Shown: positions 25,471 to 34,994 of the stretch, in pieces | How the letters are laid out: every line of letters starts with the position of its first letter | Position numbering within the stretch: the stretch's first letter is position 1 | Source: Streptomyces phaeolivaceus | Lineage (GTDB): Bacteria > Actinomycetota > Actinomycetes > Streptomycetales > Streptomycetaceae | DNA length: 64,000 nt | NCBI RefSeq assembly: GCF_009184865.1 | Contig: NZ_CP045096.1 | Location: 434,001-498,000, forward strand | Reading direction: 5' to 3' | Notes under the pieces: model-generated | Databases searched by the model: none | What the model was told of the DNA's origin: nothing | What the model saw: the letters and a program-made list of their open reading frames with translations, nothing else | Position numbers and translations under genes: made by a program

Positions 25471-26321
25471 GCGCGGACGGCGGTGCCCTCGAAGACCTCC
25501 CGCTGTTCCGCCACGCTCAGCCCGGACGTCAACGAGCGGGCCGCGTCGAGGACTTGGGCATAGTCCGCCGCGAGTCGACAGACGGGCCAGTCGGAGCCGA
25601 ACATCAGCCGGTCGGGGCCGAAGGCGTCCAGCACGGTGTCCGCGTACGGGACGAGGTCGGCGACGGACCAGGACTTCCAGTCCGCTTCCGTGACCAGGCC
25701 GGAGAGCTTGCAGACGGTGTTGGGGAGCGCGGCCAGCCGCCGCAGCTCCCCCGCCCATGGCTCCTGTTGGCCGGAGGCGATGGGTGGCTTCGCCAAGTGG
25801 TCAAGGAAGAAGGTGAGTTGGGGGAGGTGGGCCGCCGCTTCCACGGCGGCGGGCAGCTGGTGGGGTTTGACCAGGAGGTCGTAGGCGAGTCCCGCGTCGG
25901 CGACGGCGGACAGACCGCGCAGGACGTCCGGTCGGACCAGCCAGCGGGGGTCGGGTTCGCCCTGCACCTGGTGGCGGATGCCCACCAGACGCTCGCCACC
26001 GGGGCCTTCGCGGAGTTCGGCGAGGGTCTCGGCGACGGCGGGCGAGGTGAGGTCGGTCCAGCCGACGACCCCGGCGACCAGATCGCTGTCGGCGGCCAGC
26101 GCCAGGAACTCGGGGGTCTCCTCGGGCACGGTGATCGTCTGCACCAGGACCGTGGCGGTGACACCGGCGGCGCGCGCCTCCGGTTCCAGGTCACGGAGGG
26201 TGAAGTCGCGGCGCAGTGGGGCGAGTTCGGGTCCGGTGATCCAGTCCTGGTCGCGGACGGAGAGGTCCCAGACGTGGTGGTGGGCGTCGACGATCCCCGG
26301 GCCCGCATACGCGCCGGTCAC
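25452..26321 (-). CDS. L-fuconolactonase-type amidohydrolase
   Basis: A 289-residue amidohydrolase-2 family metal-dependent hydrolase: VDAHHHVWD near the N-terminus supplies metal ligands, FFLDHLAKPP and FGSDWPV (catalytic Asp region) follow. Family members open sugar 1,4- or 1,5-lactones. As the last gene of the fucose-type operon it should convert L-fuconolactone to L-fuconate. A GTG at 26321 overlaps the mutarotase stop (GTGA), so the two are coupled. Confidence 0.87.
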   Translation of the reverse strand: MTGAYAGPGIVDAHHHVWDLSVRDQDWITGPELAPLRRDFTLRDLEPEARAAGVTATVLVQTITVPEETPEFLALAADSDLVAGVVGWTDLTSPAVAETLAELREGPGGERLVGIRHQVQGEPDPRWLVRPDVLRGLSAVADAGLAYDLLVKPHQLPAAVEAAAHLPQLTFFLDHLAKPPIASGQQEPWAGELRRLAALPNTVCKLSGLVTEADWKSWSVADLVPYADTVLDAFGPDRLMFGSDWPVCRLAADYAQVLDAARSLTSGLSVAEQREVFEGTAVRAYGLRI

Positions 26322-26629
26322 AGGGTCCACACCGCGGGCAGGCCGGCGTCGGAGCCCTCCGCCGAGTAGTCGTGGACGACGTCGAGGAGGTCGGCCATCC
26401 GGGCCTGCCAGGCGATGTTGACCGGCAGCCCCTCCAGCTCGGCGATCATCGCCGGGTAGTCCTCGACCTCCAGCAGATGGAAGAGGTCGGTGCCACCGCG
26501 CCAGATCGTCCACTCGCTCACCCCGGCGGCACGGATGGCGGCGGTCAGTTCCTCGGGGACCTCGCGGTGGGCCGCCTCGTACTCCTCGATTCGGTCGGCG
26601 CGGACCTTGGTGTGCAGGGCGACCCTCAC
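26318..26629 (-). CDS. L-rhamnose/L-fucose mutarotase-like protein
   Basis: A 103-residue dimeric alpha-beta barrel of the RhaM family: RVALHTKVRADRIEEYEAAH (active-site His), SEWTIWRGGTDLFHLLEVED and the NIAWQARMADLLD segment. It interconverts anomers of a 6-deoxy-L-sugar so that the pyranose dehydrogenase gets its preferred form. A GTG at 26629 overlaps the aldo/keto reductase stop. Confidence 0.88.
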   Translation of the reverse strand: MRVALHTKVRADRIEEYEAAHREVPEELTAAIRAAGVSEWTIWRGGTDLFHLLEVEDYPAMIAELEGLPVNIAWQARMADLLDVVHDYSAEGSDAGLPAVWTL

Positions 26630-27645
26630 GACGGCTCCTTCTCTTCGAGAGGCACGGGGGTGTCCGGGGCCAGCAGCCCCTCCGCGCGCAGTTCGTCCCA
26701 GAGGGCGGCCGGGAGGGGGCGGCCGAGCAGGTCGACCGCGTCGCGCACCTCCTCGGCGGAGCGCGCGCCGGTCAGCACGGACGCCACCGCCGGGTGCGCG
26801 AAGGGGAAGGCCAGGGCCGCGCCGCGCAGTGGTACCCCGTGGCGTTCGGTGACGGCCTTCAGCCGCAGGGCGCGGTCGAGCACGGGGCCCGGCGCGGGGG
26901 CGTAGTCGTAGGTGGCGCCGGGCCTGGGGTCGGTCAGCAGCCCGGAGTTGAAGACACCGCCGATCAGCACGCTCCGCCCTCGGGCCTCGGCCTCGGGAAG
27001 CAGTTCGGCCAGGCCCTCCTGTTCGAGGAGGGTGTAGCGGCCGGCCAGCAGCACCACGTCGATGTCGGTCTCGCGCAGGAAACGGGTGGGTACGGGGCAC
27101 TGGTTCATACCGACGCCGATCGCTCCGACGACACCTTCGCCGCGCAGCCGTTCGAGGGCCGGATAGGCCTCGTCGAGGGCCTGTTCGGCGTGGTCGTCGG
27201 GGTCGTGGAGGAGGACGATGTCCACCCGGTCGAGGCCGAGGCGGTCCAGGCTGGCTTCGAGGGAGCGGCGGACGCCGTCGGCGCTGAAGTCCCAGACGCG
27301 GCGGTGGGTGGCGGGGACGGCGAAGCCGTCGGCGAGGTCGTCGGCCGTCTCACCGCCCTGGCCGTCGGCGTCGTCGTGGGGCACCAGGAGGCGCCCGACC
27401 TTGGTGGAGACGGTGTACGTGTCCCGGGGGCGGTCGCGCAGGGCGGCCCCGAGGCGGCGTTCGGAGAGGCCGAGGCCGTAGTGGGGTGCCGTGTCGAAGG
27501 TGCGGATCCCGGCGTCCCAGGCGGCGTCGATCGCGGCGGCGGCCTCCTCGTCGGGCACCGGGCGGAAGAGGTTGCCGATGCCGGCGGCGCCGTACGCCAG
27601 TTCGGTGACGCGGACGGCGGTGCGGCCGAGGGTCGTGCCCCTCAT
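26626..27645 (-). CDS. Aldo/keto reductase, probable L-fucose dehydrogenase
   Basis: A 339-residue TIM-barrel oxidoreductase with the family tetrad visible as FDTAPHYG (Asp, Tyr), VSTKVGR (Lys) and DIVLLHDPDD (His). The Gly-rich NADP region lies near ASVLTGARSAEEV. Relatives oxidise D-threo-aldoses and L-fucose to the lactone. In this operon it is the entry enzyme of non-phosphorylating fucose breakdown; the exact sugar is inferred from the neighbours. Coupled to the SDR gene by ATGA. Confidence 0.85.
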   Translation of the reverse strand: MRGTTLGRTAVRVTELAYGAAGIGNLFRPVPDEEAAAAIDAAWDAGIRTFDTAPHYGLGLSERRLGAALRDRPRDTYTVSTKVGRLLVPHDDADGQGGETADDLADGFAVPATHRRVWDFSADGVRRSLEASLDRLGLDRVDIVLLHDPDDHAEQALDEAYPALERLRGEGVVGAIGVGMNQCPVPTRFLRETDIDVVLLAGRYTLLEQEGLAELLPEAEARGRSVLIGGVFNSGLLTDPRPGATYDYAPAPGPVLDRALRLKAVTERHGVPLRGAALAFPFAHPAVASVLTGARSAEEVRDAVDLLGRPLPAALWDELRAEGLLAPDTPVPLEEKEPS

Positions 27646-28433
27646 GAGCCGGCCGGGCGGAGCCGGAGGCCCTGCATCCCGCCGTCGACAGCGAGGGCGG
27701 TGCCGGTGACGGAGGCGGCGGCGGGGCTCGCCAGGTAGACGATGGCGGCGGCGACCTCGTCGGCGGTGACCAGGCGGCCCATGGGCTGGCGGGCGTTGAG
27801 GGCGGCGCGTTCGGCCTCGGGGTCGTCGGCGGCGTCGAGGAGCCGGCCGACCCAGGGGGTGTCGGCGGTGCCGGGGTTGACGCAGTTGACGCGGATGCCC
27901 TCGCGGACGTGGTCGGCGGCCATGGCGAGGGTCAGGGAGAGGACGGCGCCCTTGCTGGCGGAGTACAGGGCGCGCTGCGGCAGACCGGCGGTGGCGGCGA
28001 TGGAGCAGGTGTTGACGATCGCGGCATGGGAGGAGCCGCGCAGATGGGGCAGAGCGGCCCGGCTGGTGCGGACCATGCCGAGGACGTTGACGTCGAGGAC
28101 GCGCTGCCACTGGAGGTCGGGGTTGTCCTCGACGGTGCCCTGGGCGCCGATGCCCGCGTTGTTGACGAGGATGTCCAGGCCGCCGAGCCGCCGGGCGGCC
28201 TCCGTGACGGCGGCCCGTACGGAGGCGTCGTCGGAGACATCGGCCTTGAGGCCGAGCAGGGGGGCCGAGGCGCCGGAGGGGTCGATGTCGAGGACGGCCA
28301 CGGCGGCGCCCCGGGCGGCCAGCAGCCGTGCGGTGGCGAGCCCGATACCGGACGCGCCTCCGGTGACGATCGCGCGGAGACCTGTCAGTTCCGCCAGGTG
28401 ATCCGTCATGCGTTCCGTCATGCGTTCCGTCAT
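27642..28433 (-). CDS. SDR dehydrogenase, probable 2-keto-3-deoxy-L-fuconate dehydrogenase
   Basis: A 263-residue short-chain dehydrogenase: cofactor motif [14 protein letters not shown], catalytic Ser in [10 protein letters not shown] and YSASK. An acidic residue after strand 2 (VLDIDPS) favours NAD. In the pathway it would oxidise 2-keto-3-deoxy-L-fuconate to the 2,4-diketo acid. The start region has three in-frame ATGs spaced 12 nt ([13 protein letters not shown]). The first, at 28433, overlaps the fucD stop as ATGA and is chosen. Confidence 0.87.
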   Translation of the reverse strand: MTERMTERMTDHLAELTGLRAIVTGGASGIGLATARLLAARGAAVAVLDIDPSGASAPLLGLKADVSDDASVRAAVTEAARRLGGLDILVNNAGIGAQGTVEDNPDLQWQRVLDVNVLGMVRTSRAALPHLRGSSHAAIVNTCSIAATAGLPQRALYSASKGAVLSLTLAMAADHVREGIRVNCVNPGTADTPWVGRLLDAADDPEAERAALNARQPMGRLVTADEVAAAIVYLASPAAASVTGTALAVDGGMQGLRLRPAGS

Positions 28434-29794
28434 GCGACTTCCTCCCGTCCGGCGAGGTCGGCGGCCCAGAAGGCGCCGTCCGGGTAACGGTATTCGGCGA
28501 GCGACGCGGGGTGCATGGTCGCGGAGAAACCGGGGGTCAGCGGGGCGGCGTAGTGGCCCTCGCGCATCACCACGGGGTCGGTGAAGTGCTCGTGGAGGTG
28601 GTCGACGTACTCGATGACGCGGTCGTCGGTGGTGCCGGAGAGTGCCAGGTAGTCGAACATCGACAGATGCTGGACCAGTTCGCACAGGCCGACGCCGCCG
28701 GCGTGCGGGCAGACGGGGACGTCGAACTTCGCGGCGAGCAGCAGGATCGCCAGGTTCTCGTTGACGCCGCCGACACGGGCCGCGTCGATCTGCAGGACAT
28801 CGAGGGCCTCGGCCTGGAGGAGCTGTTTGAAGACGATGCGGTTCTGGACGTGTTCGCCGGTGGCGACCTTCACCGGGGCGACGCCCCGGCGGACGGCGGC
28901 GTGGCCGAGGATGTCGTCGGGGCTGGTGGGTTCCTCGATCCAGTACGGGTCGAAGTCGGCGAGGGCCCGGGTCCATTCGACGGCCTCGCCGATGTTCCAG
29001 CGCTGGTTGGCGTCGATGGCGATCCGGACGCCGTCGCCGACGGCGGCGCGGGCGGTGCGCATCCGGCGCAGGTCGTCGGCGAGGTCGGCGCCGACCTTCA
29101 GCTTGATCTGGGTGAAGCCGTCGGCGACGGCCTGCTTGGCCAGCCGGGTGAGCTTCTCGTCGGAGTAGCCGAGCCAGCCCGGGGAGGTGGTGTAGCCGGG
29201 GTAGCCGCGTTCCAGCAGGGCGGCCTCGCGCTCGGCGCGTCCCGTACGGCCCCGGCGGAGCAGGTCCAGGGCCTCGTCGGGGGTGAGGGCGTCGGCGATG
29301 TAGCGGAAGTCGACCTGGGAGACCAGCCACTCGGGTTCGGCGTGGGCGAGCAGCCGCCACAGTGGCTGTCCGGCGCGTTTGGCGGCCAGGTCCCAGACGG
29401 CGTTGACGACGGCGCCGATGGCCATGTGCATCACGCCCTTCTCGGGGCCGAGCCAGCGCAGCTGGCTGTCGCCGATCAGGTCGCGGTTGACCGAGCCGGG
29501 GTCGGCGCACAGCTCCTCGACCGAGCGGCCGACGAGGTGGGGCCGCAGGGCGCCGATGGCGGCGACCTGGACGTCGTTGCCGCGGCCGATGGTGAAGGTG
29601 AAGCCATGGCCCTCGTGCCCGTCGCCGGCGTCGGTGCGCAGCACGACATAGGCGGCGGAGTAGTCGGGGTCCGGGTTCATGGCGTCCGACCCGTCCAGCT
29701 CCCGCGAGGTGGGGAACCGGATGTCGTAGGTGTCGACCGCGGTGATCCGGGCGGGGGGTGCAGTCACGGGGGTGCTCAAGGGGGTGCCTTTCAC
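28430..29794 (-). CDS. L-fuconate dehydratase (enolase superfamily)
   Basis: A 454-residue mandelate-racemase-type enolase superfamily member: KxK motif in [12 protein letters not shown], metal ligands in [20 protein letters not shown] and VATGEHVQN, and the general-acid His in CPHAGGVG. The length and the N-terminal block [20 protein letters not shown] match L-fuconate dehydratase, which makes 2-keto-3-deoxy-L-fuconate. A GTG at 29794 overlaps the hydrolase stop; a start a few codons in is also possible. Confidence 0.9.
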   Translation of the reverse strand: MKGTPLSTPVTAPPARITAVDTYDIRFPTSRELDGSDAMNPDPDYSAAYVVLRTDAGDGHEGHGFTFTIGRGNDVQVAAIGALRPHLVGRSVEELCADPGSVNRDLIGDSQLRWLGPEKGVMHMAIGAVVNAVWDLAAKRAGQPLWRLLAHAEPEWLVSQVDFRYIADALTPDEALDLLRRGRTGRAEREAALLERGYPGYTTSPGWLGYSDEKLTRLAKQAVADGFTQIKLKVGADLADDLRRMRTARAAVGDGVRIAIDANQRWNIGEAVEWTRALADFDPYWIEEPTSPDDILGHAAVRRGVAPVKVATGEHVQNRIVFKQLLQAEALDVLQIDAARVGGVNENLAILLLAAKFDVPVCPHAGGVGLCELVQHLSMFDYLALSGTTDDRVIEYVDHLHEHFTDPVVMREGHYAAPLTPGFSATMHPASLAEYRYPDGAFWAADLAGREEVA

Positions 29795-30660
29795 GCTTGG
29801 CCGAAGGTCTGGCGCTGGCTCCCGAGCCCGTCGATCTCTAGCTCGACGGTGTCACCGGGGCGGAGGTAGGGGGTGCCGGGCAGGCCGAGGGCGACTCCGG
29901 CGGGCGTACCGGTGTTGATCACGTCGCCGGGCTCCAGGACCATGTACCGGCTGAGGTACGCGACGATCTCGTGGACCGGGAAGATCATGTCGCGGGTGTG
30001 GCCGTGCTGGCGCTTGACGCCGTTGACATCGAGCCGCAGGCCGAGGTTCTGGGGGTCGCCGGCCTCGTCGGCGGTGACCAGCCAGGGGCCCATCGGGTTG
30101 AAGGTCTCACAGGACTTGCCGAGATCCCACTGCGAGGAGTACTCCAGCTGGAACTCGCGTTCGGAGACGTCGTGGCTGATCACATAGCCGGCGATCACCT
30201 CCGCCGCCTCCTCCGGTCCCTCCAGGTAGCGGGCCCGCCGTCCGATGACGACGCCCAGCTCGACCTCCCAGTCGGTCCTGACCGAGCCGCGCGGGATCAG
30301 CACCTCGTCGTAGGGGCCGACGACCGTGCCCGGGTCCTTCATGAAGACGACCGGACGGGGCGGGATCGCGGCGCCGGTCTCGGCGGCGTGGTCGCGGTAG
30401 TTCAGGCCGACGCAGACGACCTTGCCGGGGCGGGCGACGGGGGCACCGACGCGTAGGTCCCCGGTGTCCCCGGTGTCCCCGGTGTCCAACTCGGGCAGTC
30501 CGCCCGCCTCGACCGCCGCGCGGGCCCGGTCCACGCCCCCGGAGGCGAGGAAGGCGCCGTCGATGTCGGAGGCCACGGAGGACAGATCCAGCAGCCGGCC
30601 GTCCTCGGTACGGACGGCGGGCCGCTCCTCTCCCGGGGCGCCGACGCGTAGCAGTTTCAC
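29791..30660 (-). CDS. FAH-family hydrolase, probable 2,4-diketo-3-deoxy-L-fuconate hydrolase
   Basis: A 289-residue FAH enzyme: [15 protein letters not shown], the metal-binding ExE-D set ([19 protein letters not shown]), [17 protein letters not shown]. It would cleave the diketo acid to pyruvate and L-lactate, ending the pathway. The GTG at 30660 follows AAGGGAG. Residues [11 protein letters not shown] come from a small 9-bp tandem repeat (about 30464-30490). It is the first gene of the leftward operon facing the triple operator. Confidence 0.87.
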   Translation of the reverse strand: MKLLRVGAPGEERPAVRTEDGRLLDLSSVASDIDGAFLASGGVDRARAAVEAGGLPELDTGDTGDTGDLRVGAPVARPGKVVCVGLNYRDHAAETGAAIPPRPVVFMKDPGTVVGPYDEVLIPRGSVRTDWEVELGVVIGRRARYLEGPEEAAEVIAGYVISHDVSEREFQLEYSSQWDLGKSCETFNPMGPWLVTADEAGDPQNLGLRLDVNGVKRQHGHTRDMIFPVHEIVAYLSRYMVLEPGDVINTGTPAGVALGLPGTPYLRPGDTVELEIDGLGSQRQTFGQA

Positions 30661-30712
30661 TGGGGCAGCTCCCTTGCCATGGGGTCGTACGGCCATCGAA
30701 CGGCCGACGGTC

Positions 30713-30896
30713 ATTCATCGGAGGAATGGCGCACCGTGACTTTAAGGGCAGTTCGGCGCCCTGACAACGTATTCCTCGGATGTATTTGATCGACGCCAGG
30801 CTCTGCGCGGGGCGGCGAATTCATGGTGAGCGACCTCTTGTCAGCCCCGGCAATGCCGTCGTAACGTCCTCGACGTCCGAGATACATCGGAGGAAT
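30713..30896. promoter_or_regulatory. Three copies of a 15-bp operator-like motif between the fucose operons
   Basis: ATTCATCGGAGGAAT (30713-30727), ATTCCTCGGATGTAT (30771-30785, inverted) and ATACATCGGAGGAAT (30882-30896) share the consensus ATWCATCSGAGGAAT, itself an imperfect palindrome of two 7-bp arms. They lie between the leftward catabolic operon and the rightward ABC transporter. The FCD-type regulator encoded at 34995 is the obvious ligand-controlled repressor. Confidence 0.75.
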
Positions 30897-31039
30897 CGCA
30901 CCACCGTCACACCGAGGTAGTGGCCGTTCGCACTCCCCTGCCCGTTCACCGGTTGACCTTCTATCCCTCCCCTCCGACGCTCCGCGCATGCCTGTACCGG
31001 AGGGCGGCCTCCCTGTCCTGGCTAAGGAGAACCCCGGCC

Positions 31040-32089
31040 ATGAAGCTCGCTCGCACCCGCTCCACCGCCGCAGCGGCCTGCGCCCTCGCGGCCCTCACCC
31101 TCCTTACCGCGTGCAACCGTGACAGCTCCTCCGGGTCGGCCGGCTCGGGCGGTGACAAGCCCGCCATCGGGATCGATCTGCCGCGCTCCGACTCGGACTT
31201 CTGGAACTCCTACGCCGAGTACCTGAAGAAGGACATCAAGTCCGAGGACATCAACGCGCTCCCGCTCAGCAACTCGCAGAACGACATCACCAAGCTCGTC
31301 GCCAACGTGCAGGTCTTCCAGAACACGGGCGCCAAGGCGGTCGTCATGGCCCCGCAGGACACCGGGGCGATCGCCTCCACCCTCGACACGCTCGCGTCGA
31401 AGAAGATCCCCGTGGTCAGCGTCGACACCCGGCCCGACAAGGGCGACGTCTACATGGTCGTACGCGCCGACAACCGGGCCTACGGCACCGAGGCCTGCGA
31501 GTTCCTCGGTGAGCAGCTCGGCGGCAAGGGCAAGGTCGCCGAACTGCAGGGCGCGCTGGACTCGATCAACGGGCGGGACCGCTCCGAGGCGTTCGCGGAG
31601 TGCATGAAGACGAAGTTCCCGGACATCAAGGTGTTCGAGCTGCCCACCGACTGGAAGGGCGATGTGGCCTCCGCCAAGCTGCAGAGCCTGCTCGCCCAGC
31701 ACCCCGACCTGAACGGCATCTACATGCAGGCCGGCGGCGTCTTCCTGCAGCCGACCCTGGCCCTGCTGGAGCAGAAGGGCCTGCTGAAGCCCGCCGGGGA
31801 GAAGGGCCATATCTCGATCATCTCCAACGACGGCATCCCGCAGGAGTTCGAGGCCATCCGCAAGGGCCAGATCGACGCCACGGTCTCCCAGCCGGCCGAC
31901 CTGTACGCCAAGTACGCGCTGTACTACGCCGAGGCGGCGGCGGAGGGCAGGACGTTCAAGGCCGGCAAGACCGACCATGGCTCCACGATCATCGAGATCC
32001 CGGGCGGCCTGGAGGACCAGCTCCCGGCGCCGCTGGTGACCAAGGACAACGTGGACGACAAGACCCTGTGGGGCAACAACGTCGGCTGA
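31040..32089 (+). CDS. Sugar ABC transporter substrate-binding lipoprotein
   Basis: A 349-residue ribose-type (Peripla_BP_4) binding lipoprotein. The signal peptide ends in the lipobox LTAC (Cys22 region), followed by a Ser/Gly linker and the fold start IGIDLPRSDSDFWNSYAEYL. QNTGAKAVVMAPQD and ISNDGIPQEFEAIRKGQIDA are typical hinge regions. The ATG at 31040 follows AAGGAGA. It should deliver the 6-deoxysugar used by the divergent operon. Confidence 0.9.
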   Translation: MKLARTRSTAAAACALAALTLLTACNRDSSSGSAGSGGDKPAIGIDLPRSDSDFWNSYAEYLKKDIKSEDINALPLSNSQNDITKLVANVQVFQNTGAKAVVMAPQDTGAIASTLDTLASKKIPVVSVDTRPDKGDVYMVVRADNRAYGTEACEFLGEQLGGKGKVAELQGALDSINGRDRSEAFAECMKTKFPDIKVFELPTDWKGDVASAKLQSLLAQHPDLNGIYMQAGGVFLQPTLALLEQKGLLKPAGEKGHISIISNDGIPQEFEAIRKGQIDATVSQPADLYAKYALYYAEAAAEGRTFKAGKTDHGSTIIEIPGGLEDQLPAPLVTKDNVDDKTLWGNNVG

Positions 32090-32246
32090 CCGCGCCCGGA
32101 CCGATGTCAGGGCCCGCGCAAGGGCCGGCGTCAGGGTCTACGCAAGGGCCGACGACCGGGCGGAGGGACGCGGCCCGTCCCTCCGCCCGTACTCCCGCTC
32201 CCGCCCGCACCCCCTCGTCACCACCCCACGAAGGACGGTATCCACC

Positions 32247-33899
32247 ATGGCGGACACCGCGACCGCCGCGGCGAACGGCGGCGGGCACCCCGCCGGGAGT
32301 CACGCGCCGGTGGCCGAGGCCACCTGCATCAGCAAGAGGTTCGGCGCCACCGTCGCGCTGCGCGACGCCCGGATCACCATCGCGCCGGGCGAGTCGCACG
32401 CGCTGGTCGGCCGCAACGGCGCCGGCAAGTCGACACTGGTGTCCATCCTGACCGGACTGCGGCACGCCGACACCGGCACCCTGCGCTTCTCCGGCGAGGC
32501 GGCGCCCGCCGTCGGGGACATCGACGCCTGGCGGTCCCGGGTCGCCTGCGTCTACCAGAAGTCCACGATCATCCCGGACCTGACCGTCGCCGAGAACCTG
32601 TTCCTGAACCGGCAGAGCGACGGCGCGCTGCGCCCCATCCGCTGGAAGCAACTGCGCGCGCGGGCCGAGGAGTTGCTCGCCGGGTACGGCGTGGAGGTGA
32701 AGGCCGACGTGCGGGCGAGGGAACTCACCGTGGAGCAGCGGCAGTTCGTGGAGATCGCGCGGGCGCTGTCGTTCGGCGCGCGTTTCATCATCCTCGACGA
32801 GCCGACCGCGAAGCTCGACGCCCGGGGCATCAACCGGCTCTTCGACAAGCTCCGCGACCTGCAACGGCAGGGTGTCGCCTTCCTCTTCATCTCGCACCAT
32901 CTGCAAGAGGTGTACGACCTCTGCACCACCGTCACCGTCTACCGCGACGCGGCCCACATCCTGACCGTGCCCGTCGCCGAGCTCGGCCATCGGGCGCTGG
33001 TGGAGGCGATGACCGGGGAGAGTACCGTCACGGCGGCGGAGACGGTGGAGAACCGGCCCCCGGTACGGTCCGAGGCCCCCGCACTCCTGACGGTCGACCA
33101 CCTCACGCTGCCCGGCGCCTGCGAGGACCTCTCGCTGTCGGTGCGCGCGGGCGAGGTGGTGGGCCTCGCCGGGGCGGCGGCCAGCGGCAATGTGCGGGTG
33201 GGCGAGACGGTCGCCGGGCTGCACCGGGTCGAGCAGGGCACGATCGCGGTCCGGGGGCGGCGGGTGCGCGGCGGCAGTGTGCCGTCGGCGCTCGCGGTCG
33301 GGGTCGGGCTCGTCCCGGAGGACCGGCACCTCCAGGGCCTGGTCAACAACCGCAGTGTGGCGGAGAACGCGACGCTCACCGTCACCGACCAGCTCGGCCC
33401 GTACGGCACCGTGCTGCCCTCCCGGACCAGGGTCTTCGCCCAGCGCATGATCCGGGACCTCGACATCAAGACCCCGGGCGGCTCCACTCCCGTGTCGGCG
33501 CTGTCGGGCGGCAATCAGCAGAAGGTCGTCGTCGCCCGTGCCCTGGCCACCGATCCCCATGTGCTGGTGGCCATCCGCCCCACCAACGGGGTGGACGTCA
33601 GGTCCAAGGGGTTCCTGCTGCGCCGGATCCGGCAGATCGCCGACGGCGGCAAGGCCGCGCTGATCGTCTCCGACGAACTGGACGATCTGAAGGTGTGCGA
33701 CCGGCTCGTGGTGATGTTCCACGGGCGGGTGGTCGCCGAGTTCGACCGGGGCTGGAAGGACGAACAGGTGGTCGCGGCGATGGAGGGCGTGGCCGGCCAC
33801 GCCGGAGCCGCCGACACGGCAGCCGGCACCGCCGCCCCCGGGGGCGGCCCCGGCGGCGCCCGCCCCCTCCCCGACACCACCGAAGAGCACGGAAGGTAG
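32247..33899 (+). CDS. Sugar ABC transporter ATPase, RbsA-type with degenerate second half
   Basis: A 550-residue tandem ATPase. Domain 1 is complete: Walker A GRNGAGKST, Walker B FIILDEPTAKLDARG. Domain 2 has a degenerate Walker A (GAAASGNVRVGETV), a good signature (LSGGNQQKVVVARALA) and a Walker B reading VLVAIRPTNGVDVRS, in which the usual Asp-Glu is lost. Loss of one site is common in this family, but the Ile-Arg replacement of Asp-Glu is more severe than usual. A Gly/Ala-rich tail follows residue 510. Confidence 0.88.
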   Translation: MADTATAAANGGGHPAGSHAPVAEATCISKRFGATVALRDARITIAPGESHALVGRNGAGKSTLVSILTGLRHADTGTLRFSGEAAPAVGDIDAWRSRVACVYQKSTIIPDLTVAENLFLNRQSDGALRPIRWKQLRARAEELLAGYGVEVKADVRARELTVEQRQFVEIARALSFGARFIILDEPTAKLDARGINRLFDKLRDLQRQGVAFLFISHHLQEVYDLCTTVTVYRDAAHILTVPVAELGHRALVEAMTGESTVTAAETVENRPPVRSEAPALLTVDHLTLPGACEDLSLSVRAGEVVGLAGAAASGNVRVGETVAGLHRVEQGTIAVRGRRVRGGSVPSALAVGVGLVPEDRHLQGLVNNRSVAENATLTVTDQLGPYGTVLPSRTRVFAQRMIRDLDIKTPGGSTPVSALSGGNQQKVVVARALATDPHVLVAIRPTNGVDVRSKGFLLRRIRQIADGGKAALIVSDELDDLKVCDRLVVMFHGRVVAEFDRGWKDEQVVAAMEGVAGHAGAADTAAGTAAPGGGPGGARPLPDTTEEHGR

Positions 33900-33901
33900 T
33901 C

Positions 33902-34942
33902 ATGTCCGCCACCACTGATGTCACCGACCCCGCCACGAACGTGGCGCGGGAGACCCCCGGGGACACCCGCCGCGGGCTCGGCCTCGGTCGCTTCCGTGAA
34001 CTGTCCCTGGTCCCGGCGATCCTCGTCCTGGGCCTGATCGGGTTCATCGTCTCGCCGGCCTTCCTCACCGCCGACAACCTCATCGGGGTGGCCCAGCAGT
34101 CCACCGAGCTGAGCCTGCTGGTGCTGGCCACCGCGCTGATCCTGATCTGCGGCCGGATGGACCTGTCCCTGGAGTCCACGATCGGCGTGGCGCCCGTCAT
34201 CGCGGTCTGGCTGGTGCTGCCGACCAGCGGCGCCCGGTTCACCGGCCTCGGGCTGCTGCCCGAGTGGACGGCCGTACCGCTGTGTCTGCTGGTGGGCGTG
34301 GTGATCGGGGCCGTCAACGGGTTCCTGATCCTGAAGCTGCGGCTCAACGGCTTCATCGTCACCCTCGGCATGCTGACCATGCTGCGCGGCCTCCAAGTGG
34401 CGCTCTCCGAGGGCCAGTCCATCGTGGAACTGCCGTCCTCCTTCACCTACCTGGGCAAGGCGTCGTGGCTGGGGGTGCCGGCCGCGATCTGGATCTGTGT
34501 GGTGCTGTTCGCCCTCGGCGGCGGCGCGCTGGCCTATCTGCGGCACGGGCGGGCGCTGTACGCGATCGGCGGCAACGCGGAGGCGGCCCGCACGGCCGGT
34601 GTCCGGGTGGACCGGATCGTGTGGGCGGTGCTGATCCTCGGCAGTGTGCTGGCCGCGTTCGCCGGCATCCTCTACAGCGGGCACTACGGGTCCATCTCCG
34701 CCACCCAGGGCAGCGGCTGGATCTTCCAGGTGTTCGCCGCGACCGTCATCGGCGGGGTGAGCCTCAACGGCGGCAAGGGCTCGGTGTTCGGCGCGCTCAC
34801 CGGTGTGCTGACGCTCCAACTCGTCGTGAACGTGATGACGTTGGCGGGTGTGCCACCGCTGTGGAACCAGTTCCTCAACGGCGCGATCATCATCGTCGCC
34901 CTGGTCATCTCCCGCTTCGCCTCGGGCGAGAAGCAGGAGTAG
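33902..34942 (+). CDS. Sugar ABC transporter permease, RbsC-type
   Basis: A 346-residue permease with about ten helices. GRMDLSLESTIGVAPVIAVW in the first half and GGNAEAARTAGVRVDRIVW with GGVSLNGGKGSVFGALTGVL in the second are the RbsC/AraH hallmarks. The ATG begins two bases after the ATPase stop. It forms the membrane channel for the sugar recognised by the lipoprotein. Confidence 0.92.
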   Translation: MSATTDVTDPATNVARETPGDTRRGLGLGRFRELSLVPAILVLGLIGFIVSPAFLTADNLIGVAQQSTELSLLVLATALILICGRMDLSLESTIGVAPVIAVWLVLPTSGARFTGLGLLPEWTAVPLCLLVGVVIGAVNGFLILKLRLNGFIVTLGMLTMLRGLQVALSEGQSIVELPSSFTYLGKASWLGVPAAIWICVVLFALGGGALAYLRHGRALYAIGGNAEAARTAGVRVDRIVWAVLILGSVLAAFAGILYSGHYGSISATQGSGWIFQVFAATVIGGVSLNGGKGSVFGALTGVLTLQLVVNVMTLAGVPPLWNQFLNGAIIIVALVISRFASGEKQE

Positions 34943-34994
34943 TCCCGGTGGGGCGGGCGGCCGAAGGACCCCGGTGGGCACAGGGAGGCACCTC

